The notes beneath the pieces were generated by a model that made no database searches, was not told the origin of the DNA, and saw only the letters and a list, made by a program, of their open reading frames with translations. From UBA7328 sp965247965 (lineage in GTDB: Bacteria; Bacteroidota; Bacteroidia; Chitinophagales; Saprospiraceae): a stretch of 64,000 nt of DNA. The position numbers were made by a program, and so were the translations under genes. The DNA lies in NCBI GenBank assembly GCA_965247965.1, contig OZ252053.1, positions 4,526,001 through 4,590,000 of the forward strand. The letters are read 5' to 3'. This document shows positions 1 to 7,382 of this stretch, piece after piece; the first letter of the stretch is position 1, and the number at the start of each line of letters is the position of its first letter.

Positions 1-470
1 TCTTTTTGGCGGCCTGATAGTTTTTCAAAAGCTTTTTTTAGTTGTTGCGCTTTTTCCTGGGTGATCTCCGTGTTTATTAGAATTTCCTCTATAGAAAGTT
101 CTGTACTAAAAGTTCCGTCGTGATCTGAGATATCATTTTGAGATTTTGAAAGCTTTTTTTGTTTATTGATAATACTTCTCCTCAGAGACACCATCATATA
201 GTTTTTAATGGAATCGGTATCGCTCAGGTTGGCTCGATTATTCCATATGTAGACAAATAAGTCGTGTAAGCAATCTTCTACCAGGCTGGCATCTCTGGTA
301 AAATGACTGCCGTAATTAATGAGTGAGTCTACGTATTTGTCATAGGCTAAGGAAAAAGATAGTTTGTCTCCCGCTTTTATGTTTTGCCAGATTTCCAGGT
401 CTGTCAAGGAAGGCGATACCTTCAAAGTATCGCCTTCCTTCGGCAATCGTTCGTGCGAATCTGTACTCAT
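1..470 (-). CDS. ECF-type RNA polymerase sigma factor, 3' end cut by window
   Basis: I translated this reading frame directly; it begins with ATG at 470 and runs off the window, giving 156 visible codons. Residues about 35-105 resemble sigma-70 region 2, with the motif DCLHDLFVYIWNNR and then SIKNYMMVSLRRS. The end, from about residue 130 (TQEKAQQLKKAFEKLSGRQ), is the start of region 4. ECF sigma factors redirect core polymerase to small regulons, usually under an anti-sigma factor that is not visible here. Residues 11-22 are encoded by a perfect REP-like hairpin (406-440), so the native start may be the TTG at codon 22 (TDLEIWQNIKAGD follows), which looks more like the usual N-terminus of this family. 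The RAYT gene lies 19 bp upstream on the same strand. Confidence 0.85.
   Translation of the reverse strand, partial: MSTDSHERLPKEGDTLKVSPSLTDLEIWQNIKAGDKLSFSLAYDKYVDSLINYGSHFTRDASLVEDCLHDLFVYIWNNRANLSDTDSIKNYMMVSLRRSIINKQKKLSKSQNDISDHDGTFSTELSIEEILINTEITQEKAQQLKKAFEKLSGRQK
406..440. repeat. REP-like hairpin inside sigma-factor N-terminus
   Basis: A perfect 14-bp stem (AAGGAAGGCGATAC, 406-419, with GTATCGCCTTCCTT, 427-440) encloses a 7-nt loop that contains TTCAA. The same GGCGAT stem core and TTCAA loop recur at 1240-1266, on the other side of the RAYT gene. The two copies therefore bracket the transposase as expected for REP elements acted on by a RAYT. Confidence 0.75.
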
Positions 471-489
471 TTATTATTCTGTTGTTACT

Positions 490-1161
490 CTAGGCCGTAC
501 TGTCAAATAATTTTCTTCCCATTTCCAAATTACAGAGTGAACCCTTACGGAGACGCGCGTAATCTTTAGCTGACGACCATGGATAATCTACGCTTCTTTT
601 GATAATTCTTGCTTCGACTGGGTTTTCGTGTATATAACTAAAGCAAAAATAGGCGTAGTCTGTATCCGGTGAAAAAGGATAGTTTTCTTTTCTCAAAAAC
701 TCTGAAGGTACAAATTCGTCAATCCACCCATCTTTCGCTTTACAGTTCTTTCGAAACACGCTACCTGACCACCCTTTCTCTTTGTTGATTGCTTTTGCAT
801 ATGCTTTTAGCAAAGTTCCGATAGCTTCATTTAATTCTACTACTTCGTTTTCGTCCGCCATTCTATCCGTCTTTTTATCTACTTCCATCGCTTTTTCTCC
901 ATACTTAACCAATCTTCTCCGGTATCCCATATCGTCGGAATGCTTTCGTAAAACTCTTCGTTCGACGGAGGTACTTTTTACATAAAACTGCCAGTGAAAA
1001 TGATTTGGCATTAAGCACCATGCTATCAGATCACCAAACGGTAATAGATACGCACGCATTTTCCAGAGAAAATACTCGTAGTTATAGTCGGTAAAAAAGA
1101 TTTGTCTACGGTTATTGCCTTGATTGTAAATATGGAAGAGTTGGTTTTCGTAGAATTTCAT
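490..1161 (-). CDS. REP-associated tyrosine transposase (RAYT, Y1/HUH family)
   Basis: This 223-residue protein belongs to the IS200/IS605-like Y1 transposase family. The N-terminus FYENQLFHIYNQGNNRRQ is typical of RAYTs. The HUH metal-binding motif is visible as PNHFHW near residue 53. The probable catalytic tyrosine is in SYIHENPVEA near residue 176, followed by the usual W-SSAKDY motif. RAYTs are single-copy domesticated enzymes that nick and move REP/BIME palindromes. Here REP-like hairpins flank the gene at 406-440 and 1240-1266, and a third related one lies at 2123-2173, which supports the assignment. The gene has no terminal repeats of an autonomous IS. The start is the ATG at 1161; no unusual codon use was noticed. 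Confidence 0.88.
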   Translation of the reverse strand: MKFYENQLFHIYNQGNNRRQIFFTDYNYEYFLWKMRAYLLPFGDLIAWCLMPNHFHWQFYVKSTSVERRVLRKHSDDMGYRRRLVKYGEKAMEVDKKTDRMADENEVVELNEAIGTLLKAYAKAINKEKGWSGSVFRKNCKAKDGWIDEFVPSEFLRKENYPFSPDTDYAYFCFSYIHENPVEARIIKRSVDYPWSSAKDYARLRKGSLCNLEMGRKLFDSTA

Positions 1162-1239
1162 GCGAACGTAGCGAAGGTATTACAAAAGAAAGAAAGGAAT
1201 GGGTAAGCAAAAAAGGGAAAAAAGGAAAAAAGGAAAAGG

Positions 1240-1266
1240 AAGGCGATTCCTTCAAGGAATCGCCTT
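1240..1266. repeat. REP-like hairpin upstream of RAYT
   Basis: A perfect 11-bp stem (AAGGCGATTCC with GGAATCGCCTT) encloses the loop TTCAA. It shares stem core and loop with the hairpin at 406-440 and the right arm with 2123-2173. It sits in the 206-bp gap between the divergent RAYT and lipoprotein genes, next to a purine-rich GGAAAA run at 1214-1240. Confidence 0.7.
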
Positions 1267-1367
1267 GCAGACCCTTAAGAGTATTTTAACACTTCCCGTG
1301 CAAGTACAAAATCACACCCCGCGACTTATAAGAGTGTTATGCAATTAAATCATTTAAAAATATCATA

Positions 1368-2096
1368 ATGAAAAATTTTGTGAGCATTCTTTTATTCGCA
1401 GCGGCCTTTTCTACGACTTTATTTATTATTTCTTGTTCAGATGATCTTGCAGTAGATAATACTGGAGATTTCACGGAAAATTTTGTTGACCAATCAGTAT
1501 TTACCGTTCAAGCTGAGGCCAATGCCGGTAGAGGCGGATGTTTGGAATTTGTTTTTCCTATCGATATTATCTTCCCCGATGGCACCACTGAAGATGTGGC
1601 TGACTACGAGACAATGAGAGCCGAACTGAGAACGTGGTTTGAAGAAAATGGTGAAGGCCTTGCCAGACCTGGAAGAGGCCGGGACGGGCGAGATTCTATT
1701 GATTTTAGCCAACTTCCTACACTGGATTTTCCGGTAGAAGTAATCACCCGAAATGGAGAAACCATTTCGATCGATAACAGACAAGAATTGTTCCAACTCA
1801 AAAGACAGTGCCACAGAGCCTTTGACCGCCATCACCGAGGTCACAGAGGTGATAAATGTTTCAAACTTGTCTTCCCTGTTACTATAGACTTTCCCTATGA
1901 TACGAGCGAGGAAGTAACTGATCGAAAAGCACTGAAGATGGCTTTGAGAGCGTGGAAAGAAGCCAATCCGGATTCAGACAAAAGACCGATGCTTCAATTC
2001 CCGATTACTGTAGAATTGCAAGATGGAACGACTCAGGTAGTAGGGTCTAAAAAAGACCTGCAAGCTCTGAAAGAAGCTTGTGCGGACGATAACTAA
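1368..2096 (+). CDS. lipoprotein with two tandem Cys-bounded FPVT-type repeats
   Basis: This 242-residue protein starts with a lipoprotein signal: a hydrophobic stretch and lipobox ending at Cys23, followed by SDD. It should be anchored in a membrane, probably the outer one. Two homologous modules follow, about residues 58-148 and 161-238. Each begins with a Cys (CLEFVFPIDI, CFKLVFPVTI) and has a DGT(T/S) turn, a WFEEN or WKEAN segment, a second beta pair (LDFPVEV, LQFPITV) and a final Cys (LKRQC, LKEAC), so a Cys pair may close each module. A GRGRDGRD linker and an RHHRGHRGD linker are unusually basic. I do not know a function. It lies divergent from the RAYT and near an ECF sigma gene. Confidence 0.75.
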   Translation: MKNFVSILLFAAAFSTTLFIISCSDDLAVDNTGDFTENFVDQSVFTVQAEANAGRGGCLEFVFPIDIIFPDGTTEDVADYETMRAELRTWFEENGEGLARPGRGRDGRDSIDFSQLPTLDFPVEVITRNGETISIDNRQELFQLKRQCHRAFDRHHRGHRGDKCFKLVFPVTIDFPYDTSEEVTDRKALKMALRAWKEANPDSDKRPMLQFPITVELQDGTTQVVGSKKDLQALKEACADDN

Positions 2097-2122
2097 AGTG
2101 ACCAGCCTTTCTGAGATAAAGT

Positions 2123-2173
2123 AGGAGATTTCTGCCCCCGCCTGCCGGCAGGCGGGCCTTCAAGGAATCTCCT
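2123..2173. repeat. REP-like hairpin carrying a nested 20-bp palindrome
   Basis: The outer arms AGGAGATTTCT (2123-2133) and AGGAATCTCCT (2163-2173) pair with one mismatch. The right arm, preceded by TTCA, matches the REP at 1240-1266. In the loop sits a perfect 20-bp palindrome, CCCGCCTGCCGGCAGGCGGG (2137-2156), as if one palindromic repeat had inserted into another. It lies 27 bp after the lipoprotein stop codon and could act as a terminator. Confidence 0.6.
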
Positions 2174-2237
2174 CCTTTGCCCAAATGCCAAAAAAGAAAA
2201 AATCAATTTTATAAAAGATAAGTATTAGTCGAGGCCC

Positions 2238-2272
2238 GAAGTCCCTTGGAAGTGTTCCCTGGGACTTCTTTA
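2238..2272 (+). terminator. hairpin between convergent lipoprotein and tmk genes
   Basis: GAAGTCCC (2238-2245) pairs with GGGACTTC (2261-2268), with an inner GGAA/TTCC helix, followed by TTTATT. It lies between the convergent genes ending at 2096 and 2350 and could stop transcription, mainly on the plus strand. Confidence 0.5.
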
Positions 2273-2349
2273 TTAAGTCCAAGTTCAAGTTTAAAATCGC
2301 TTTGACGGATAGGTCATCGTTGTTTTCACCTGAAGAAGCCTTGGCGAAG

Positions 2350-2970
2350 TCAGGCTATCTTCTCAACTTCTTCCCAAATCTCCGCACCAATCCATTCCGG
2401 ATCCTGATCAGCATTAATGGTTATAATCTTTTCCTGCGGCGATAGAAGTTTAATGGCCTCTTCGTAATTTGATTTTACGCGTTTGAGTACATCATTTTTA
2501 TCGAAAAGTTCTTCGCTCTCTCTGCCGACTTTTATTCTTGATAAAGATTCTTCTACTGATAGGTCTAAGTAAATAGTGAGATCAGGGCGTAAAGTTTCCA
2601 TACATATTTTATTCAATTCGAAGACCCAGAATATGGAGGAATTGAGACTGTTGTAGGCCAATGAAGACATGTAATAACGATCCGAAATGACCATTATTCC
2701 TTCCTCCAGTTTTTGCAGGATTCCGTCTTCCGCATTCTTCAGGTGGTCTAGCCGATCTGAGAAATACAAGCCGGCCAGCACGTCATTAGTCGTTTGGATT
2801 TCTTTGTGAAGTATTTTGCGGATCAGTTGACCGATGGGTCGATTAGAAGGTTCGCAAGTAAGGTAAGCATAAGTACTTCTTTTAGTTAATTTTTCATTTA
2901 ACAGCTGTATTTGAGTAGATTTTCCACTTCCGTCTATTCCTTCGAAGACTATGAACTTTCCTTTTGGCAT
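2350..2970 (-). CDS. tmk: thymidylate kinase
   Basis: dTMP kinase phosphorylates dTMP to dTDP with ATP in the cytoplasm, a required step for DNA synthesis. The 206-residue length is normal. The P-loop is FEGIDGSGKST at residues 9-19. The DRYYMSSLAY motif near residue 96 is the family's DRY segment that positions substrate. LRPDLTIYLDL near 128-138 is the conserved strand before the lid. The start at 2970 gives the usual short MPKGKFIVFEG N-terminus. It appears monocistronic, with a membrane-protein gene 112 bp upstream on the same strand. Confidence 0.96.
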   Translation of the reverse strand: MPKGKFIVFEGIDGSGKSTQIQLLNEKLTKRSTYAYLTCEPSNRPIGQLIRKILHKEIQTTNDVLAGLYFSDRLDHLKNAEDGILQKLEEGIMVISDRYYMSSLAYNSLNSSIFWVFELNKICMETLRPDLTIYLDLSVEESLSRIKVGRESEELFDKNDVLKRVKSNYEEAIKLLSPQEKIITINADQDPEWIGAEIWEEVEKIA

Positions 2971-3082
2971 GTGTACATTTTGTACGGTAAAAGTACAGCG
3001 TTTTGCTGAGGCCAGAGGCCGTCAGGTAACCAATGTTAATGATGGTGTCCCGATTAATAATGGGTCTCGGTTCATGATGGCG

Positions 3083-3616
3083 TCACGCCTCATGATATTT
3101 GTTCTTCAGGAATTGCCTATACTCCTCAGTACGAAACTGACCAAAAAGATCAAATACCAATAACAAAGCGGAAAAAATCGTGATGCTCACCGAAGTTCCA
3201 AGGAATATATGATTCACCCTACATACCACAATAAGGATACATATAAAAAAGCTCAAAATAAAGCCAATGGTATCTACATTTCTTTTCCTAAAATATCTCT
3301 GAATCCTCCCTTCGAGGTGAGGCATTTCTTTTTGGATGAGAAATTCCTCTGCTTGGCTTTTGTTTGTGCTCAATCGATACCTTTTCAGAGAACGGATAAA
3401 CCGGTATCCGCCAGTAACTATATAAAACAAGCCTAAGGGGAGAGTAGAATAAAAAAATCCTGCGGAAAGATGACCTTGCCTCCAGAAAAAAAGAAATGCA
3501 GTACTGAAAATGGCTATAATACCTATTGCAACAAGGGCTGCATTGCTTATGCGTTCTCCACGATAGTATGCACCTATTTTATCGTTCAAGCTCTGTTTTT
3601 CGGATAAATCGTACAT
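3083..3616 (-). CDS. small integral membrane protein, unknown function
   Basis: I do not recognise this 177-residue protein. It has four likely membrane segments, about residues 26-44, 52-70, 115-133 and 140-158, arranged as two hairpins separated by a charged cytosolic loop (KRYRLSTNKSQAEEFLIQKEMPHLEGRIQRYFRKR). The basic loop suggests a cytoplasmic position by the positive-inside rule. A short charged N-terminus and the C-terminus (RTEEYRQFLKNKY) would then also be cytoplasmic. It precedes tmk on the same strand, but the gap and a lack of functional link argue against a dedicated operon. Confidence 0.6.
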   Translation of the reverse strand: MYDLSEKQSLNDKIGAYYRGERISNAALVAIGIIAIFSTAFLFFWRQGHLSAGFFYSTLPLGLFYIVTGGYRFIRSLKRYRLSTNKSQAEEFLIQKEMPHLEGRIQRYFRKRNVDTIGFILSFFICILIVVCRVNHIFLGTSVSITIFSALLLVFDLFGQFRTEEYRQFLKNKYHEA

Positions 3617-3703
3617 CTTTGACCAGGTTGTCGTTAGGCTAATAATAATTCATTTAAGTTATAAGATTATTCGTTCAATGTAAATACATTTTCTATTATT
3701 TTA

Positions 3704-3745
3704 ACGGCAGACGGCAGATGGCAGACGGCAGACGGCAGACGGCAG
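3704..3745. repeat. six tandem copies of a 7-bp unit
   Basis: The unit ACGGCAG is repeated six times without gaps; the third copy reads ATGGCAG. It lies directly upstream of the lipoprotein gene at 3820 and within a possible longer reading frame that begins at 3718. A 7-bp unit changes frame and spacing when copy number changes. Confidence 0.85.
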
Positions 3746-3819
3746 ATGCGGTCAGCTTTCATAAATACTGCAGGAATAAATTTTCATGGTTGGCAATGAA
3801 ACAATACTATAGTACGATA

Positions 3820-4254
3820 ATGAAACAATGCATTAATGTATTTTTAGTTTTTACAGCGGCCATTCTTCTTTGGGCATGCGCCTCTTCAAAAGGTGTAACT
3901 TCAGATTCGAAAATCGTTTTTGGCAACTACGGCGGATTTGCAGGAAGCTATACTGAATTCACAGTTTGGGGCGATGGTGATGTGTACTACAGAAATGCGC
4001 CTAAGGGAGAGGTGACCGCTCTACGACCGATTGATGCGCGCGGTGTACGTCAACTATTCGAATCCATTGAAAACATGGGCCTTTATAACCTCGAGATTTA
4101 CGACCCTGGCAATCTGTCCTACTTCTTGAAATTTGAATATAAAAACAGATCATACCACTTGCTTTGGGGCGGTAATGAAGGAGTACCTCTTGCCTTAAAG
4201 AACTATTACAAGCTCCTTAGCCAACTTACCAAAGATCGAAATCCTGTGATGTGA
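3820..4254 (+). CDS. small lipoprotein, unknown function
   Basis: From the ATG at 3820 the protein is 144 residues, beginning with a lipoprotein signal whose lipobox LLWAC ends at Cys20. I chose this start because it places the signal peptide at the N-terminus; in-frame starts at 3718 and 3796 would add residues without a clear role. The mature part has a GNYGGFAGSYTEFTVWGDGDVYY segment like a beta-rich domain and a final YKLLSQL helix. I recognise no function. It overlaps the next gene by 4 bp (GTGA), which implies co-translation with the GT9 glycosyltransferase. Confidence 0.65.
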   Translation: MKQCINVFLVFTAAILLWACASSKGVTSDSKIVFGNYGGFAGSYTEFTVWGDGDVYYRNAPKGEVTALRPIDARGVRQLFESIENMGLYNLEIYDPGNLSYFLKFEYKNRSYHLLWGGNEGVPLALKNYYKLLSQLTKDRNPVM

Positions 4255-5252
4255 AGGTCTATGAAGGCAAAAAGATTCTTATAATCAGATTCAGCAGTAT
4301 TGGCGATATCGTTTTGACGACTCCTGTGATCAGATGCCTGAGGCAGCAACTCGGAGCTGAAATTCATTTCCTTGTAAAAAAACAATTTGCAATTGTTTTA
4401 TTGAATAACCCTTTCATCGAAAAAATCCATGAATTTGATGGCGATCTCCTTTCTACATGGCAGACCTTGCGCAGGGAAAATTTTGATCTAGTCGTCGATC
4501 TGCACAAAAATCTAAGGTCTTTTATCCTTCGAATTTTACTTTTCAAGAAAGTGATTTCATATAAAAAAATGCCGCTTCGCAGATGGTTACGCACGAAGTT
4601 TGCGAAAAAACTTCCTGGTGATCCGCACATATGCCATCGCTTTCTTCAGGAAGTGCAAAAAATAAATGTACGCGATGATGGAGAAGGGTTAGACTTTTTC
4701 GTCTCTGAGAAAAATGAAATAGCTTTAGAACCTGAAGGAAGTTATACGCATAAAGTGGCAATAATCCCTGGAGCACAACATTTTACCAAGTGCATTCGCG
4801 ATGAACTCATTGAGAACATTATAGAATCTAATACACGTATACTATTTTATCTTCTTGGTGGAAAATTAGAAGAAAAAAGAGGCGGAAGGCTCGGCAAGCT
4901 GCACAATACCAAAAACTATTGCGGAAAGATCAACCTACAACAATCCGCATCGATAATACAACAATCAGATTATGTCATAAGTGGTGATACGGGTCTGATG
5001 CACGTTGCTGCGGCCCAGAAAAAGAATATCATTGCGATATGGGGAAGCACAGTCAAGGAATTTGGTTACGGCCCTTATTACGGAAAAAACAAAAAAAAAC
5101 ACATTAATGTAGAAGTAGACAACCTCGATTGCCGGCCATGTACAAAAATAGGAAAATCGACTTGTCCGAAGGGGCATTTTAAATGTATGAGAAAAATATC
5201 GACGAGAGATGTACTTTTAGCGATGAATGAAATGAGAGATGAGAATCATTGA
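4251..5252 (+). CDS. glycosyltransferase family 9 (heptosyltransferase-like)
   Basis: This 333-residue protein resembles ADP-heptose:LPS heptosyltransferases, which add sugars to the lipopolysaccharide core at the cytoplasmic face of the inner membrane. The N-terminus ILIIRFSSIGDIVLTTPV is the family signature for the first Rossmann domain. The GDTGLMHVAAA motif near residues 246-256 is the nucleotide-sugar binding part of the second. A Cys-rich tail (CRPCTKIGKSTCPKGHFKC) is common in Bacteroidota members. The start codon is GTG, inside the stop of the preceding lipoprotein gene. The acceptor and donor cannot be told from sequence. Confidence 0.88.
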   Translation: MKVYEGKKILIIRFSSIGDIVLTTPVIRCLRQQLGAEIHFLVKKQFAIVLLNNPFIEKIHEFDGDLLSTWQTLRRENFDLVVDLHKNLRSFILRILLFKKVISYKKMPLRRWLRTKFAKKLPGDPHICHRFLQEVQKINVRDDGEGLDFFVSEKNEIALEPEGSYTHKVAIIPGAQHFTKCIRDELIENIIESNTRILFYLLGGKLEEKRGGRLGKLHNTKNYCGKINLQQSASIIQQSDYVISGDTGLMHVAAAQKKNIIAIWGSTVKEFGYGPYYGKNKKKHINVEVDNLDCRPCTKIGKSTCPKGHFKCMRKISTRDVLLAMNEMRDENH

Positions 5253-5311
5253 AAAGACTATCTTGTTGTATGATTAAAATAATTAAAGTTGCAAGGTATG
5301 ATAATTCCACG

Positions 5312-5393
5312 CTCCAGCCCAACCCTAAAGGGAGTCCTCCCGCAAGATTCGTTCGGCGCGTGGGGGTTCCCTTTAGGGCTAGGGTGCGGGAGG
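5312..5393. repeat. interspersed palindromic repeat, family with CCCTAAAGGG core (copy 1)
   Basis: Inverted arms centred on CCCTAAAGGGA (5323-5333) and TCCCTTTAGGG (5368-5378) enclose a GC-rich loop. The reverse complement matches 27137-27233 closely over the arm CCCTAGCCCTAAAGGGAAC. It fills most of the 191-bp gap between the GT9 and prohibitin-like genes. Confidence 0.7.
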
Positions 5394-5443
5394 GAAATAA
5401 TTTCGTCAAAGTCCTCTAACTTAATTTAACTAAATAAAAAGCC

Positions 5444-6295
5444 ATGACAAATTTCAATCGCCAAAATCCACTACCTATTAGTCAAAAAAAACTGATCAGG
5501 TACCTCCTTTACGGAGTTTTCCTTCTGATTCTATTTTCTATCCTGACCAACACCACTTTTATAACAATTGACCCCGGTCATAAGGGGGTGAAATTCAAAA
5601 GATTTCAGGGAGGTATTCAGAAAGACAAAATTTACAACCAGGGATTTCACATTGTGATGCCGTGGGATGATATGATCGTATATGATGTGAGAATTCAGGA
5701 AGCATTTGAGACAATGGATGTACTTTCTAAGAATGGTCTGTCGATATCTGTTGAACTATCCTTCAGATATAGAGCTGAGCAACAGAAAATAGGATATTTG
5801 CACGATGGAATAGGTGTGAATTATGCGGAAAGTATAATCAAGCCCGAAATCAGGTCAGCCACAAGGCAGGTGATCGGAGAATATCTTCCCGAAGAGCTTT
5901 ATTCTACAAAGCGTGAGGCTATCCAGGATGAAATATTCTCATCATCAAAGGAAGCCACGGAACCTAAATTCATAATCATAGATGCCATTTTGATCAGATC
6001 GGTTGAGCTTCCCGCTAAAATTAAAGCTGCAATAGAGCAAAAACTTGATGAAGAACAGCAGTCCCTGCAATATGAGTTCAGGTTGGAGAAAGAAAGAAAA
6101 GAGGCTGAACGCAAGATAATAGAAGCAGGGGCCAAAGCAGATGCCAACACGATACTCAATGCCAGCCTGACCAGTATGATTTTAAAAGATAAAGGAATAG
6201 AGGCGACATTGCAATTGGCCAACTCTCCTAACACCAAAATAATTATTGTAGGAGGAGGTAAAGAAGGCTTGCCACTTATATTAGGAAACAATTGA
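5444..6295 (+). CDS. prohibitin-like SPFH/band-7 membrane protein
   Basis: This 283-residue protein is a prohibitin family member. It has a short basic N-terminus, one membrane anchor at about residues 18-40, an SPFH domain from about 45 (TIDPGHKGVKFKRFQGG) to 205, and a charged coiled coil at about 208-235 (LEKERKEAERKIIEAGAKADA). SPFH proteins form large ring-like or cage-like scaffolds in membranes and often modulate membrane proteases such as FtsH. No partner gene is adjacent. It is flanked by a palindromic repeat upstream and a terminator-like region downstream, so it is probably transcribed alone. Confidence 0.88.
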   Translation: MTNFNRQNPLPISQKKLIRYLLYGVFLLILFSILTNTTFITIDPGHKGVKFKRFQGGIQKDKIYNQGFHIVMPWDDMIVYDVRIQEAFETMDVLSKNGLSISVELSFRYRAEQQKIGYLHDGIGVNYAESIIKPEIRSATRQVIGEYLPEELYSTKREAIQDEIFSSSKEATEPKFIIIDAILIRSVELPAKIKAAIEQKLDEEQQSLQYEFRLEKERKEAERKIIEAGAKADANTILNASLTSMILKDKGIEATLQLANSPNTKIIIVGGGKEGLPLILGNN

Positions 6296-6326
6296 TGAAA
6301 AAATATTATATTTTTTTTTCAATAAA

Positions 6327-6359
6327 TTTGGAAAATTGAAAAATTAAGTGTTACATTTG
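6327..6359 (+). promoter_or_regulatory. Bacteroidota-type promoter (TTTG / TACATTTG)
   Basis: TTTG at 6327-6330 and TACATTTG at 6352-6359 match the Bacteroidota primary sigma consensus (-33 TTTG, -7 TAnnTTTG) with a 21-bp spacer. Transcription would start near 6366, 260 bp before the exbB-like gene. Confidence 0.55.
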
Positions 6360-6365
6360 TACCAA

Positions 6366-6447
6366 GCGATTTTGAAATATCGCTTAAGAATAAGGTTTGG
6401 GTTATTTGATTCATTGGTCGTTACGCCTGTAACGGCCAATTTTTTTT
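6366..6447 (+). ncRNA. candidate small RNA or attenuator leader upstream of exbB
   Basis: The 331-bp gap between 6296 and 6626 is not empty. After the promoter at 6327-6359 comes a perfect 7-bp hairpin (AAGCGAT/ATCGCTT, 6364-6385). A strong intrinsic terminator follows: TTGGTCGTTAC pairs with GTAACGGCCAA (one wobble) at 6414-6439, then a run of eight T (6440-6447). The predicted transcript is about 80 nt. It could be a free small RNA or a leader that controls read-through into the ExbB operon. No open reading frame of note lies inside. Confidence 0.42.
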
Positions 6448-6626
6448 GCCCTCTCGAAGATTCTTCGCACCAACTCAATCATAAGATTCATCTCTACAAA
6501 TAGATTTGGCAAATACCTTAAGGCAAAAAAAAGCTGGGAGATTTCTTAATGTTTTCAGAATCTTTCTATTTTTAGCTCGACAAGAAAAATATTTGTTAAA
6601 TCAACCTACGATTAAAATAATAGACC

Positions 6627-7352
6627 ATGCAGAAATTTATTGCCTTGGCGGTGGTATTTAGCCTTGCTTCATTTTTTGGAGCTTTTGATTTAATGGCCCA
6701 AGATGCCGAAGCTTCAAAAAGCGGCTTCCAAGCTATAAAGCAGTATTTCATCCAGGGAGGATGGACATTTATGAGCTTAGTATTAATATGTCTCATCCTC
6801 GGACTCGCTTTTTGTATTGAAAGAATCATTACACTGAATATCGCTACGGTGAACACCGATAAGCTACTAGGAAATATTGAGGAGCACCTGTCTTCAGGTG
6901 ATGTTTCCAGTGCTATGGAATTAGCAAAATCTACTCCTGGCCCGACAGCCAGTATTATGTACGAGGGGTTAAGAAGTTCGTCAGACGGCCCGGAAGCTGT
7001 AGAAAAAGCTATAGTATCCTACGGCTCTGTGCAGATGGGTCTTTTGGAAAAAGGACTTGTTTGGATATCTCTTTTCATATCAATTGCGCCGATGCTTGGA
7101 TTCATGGGTACGGTGCTTGGTATGATTGAGGCATTTGATCAGATCGAAGCAGTAGGGGATCTTTCTCCTTCCGTTGTAGCCGGCGGTATTAAAATTGCAC
7201 TTTTGACCACAGTATTCGGTCTGATAGTGGCGATTATTCTGCAAATATTCTACAACTACATAGTTTCTAAGATTGATGGCATTGTCAATAAAATGGAAGA
7301 CGCTTCTATTGCATTGGTAGATGTGATGGCGAGAAACAACGTATTCAAATAA
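6627..7352 (+). CDS. exbB: MotA/TolQ/ExbB proton channel family protein
   Basis: This 241-residue inner-membrane protein should form the proton channel that, with ExbD, energises TonB-dependent outer-membrane transport or a related periplasmic machine. It has an N-terminal hydrophobic signal-like segment (residues 1-25) and three main membrane helices, about 45-68, 145-170 and 185-212. The conserved stretch ISIAPMLGFMGTVLGMIEAF and the following GGIKIALLTTVFGLIVAI are the MotA_ExbB domain. It leads a four-gene set with an uncharacterised membrane protein and two ExbD proteins. No tonB lies next to it. Confidence 0.92.
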   Translation: MQKFIALAVVFSLASFFGAFDLMAQDAEASKSGFQAIKQYFIQGGWTFMSLVLICLILGLAFCIERIITLNIATVNTDKLLGNIEEHLSSGDVSSAMELAKSTPGPTASIMYEGLRSSSDGPEAVEKAIVSYGSVQMGLLEKGLVWISLFISIAPMLGFMGTVLGMIEAFDQIEAVGDLSPSVVAGGIKIALLTTVFGLIVAIILQIFYNYIVSKIDGIVNKMEDASIALVDVMARNNVFK

Positions 7353-7382
7353 TTTTTTCACACTCTTAAATTCAATAGAACT

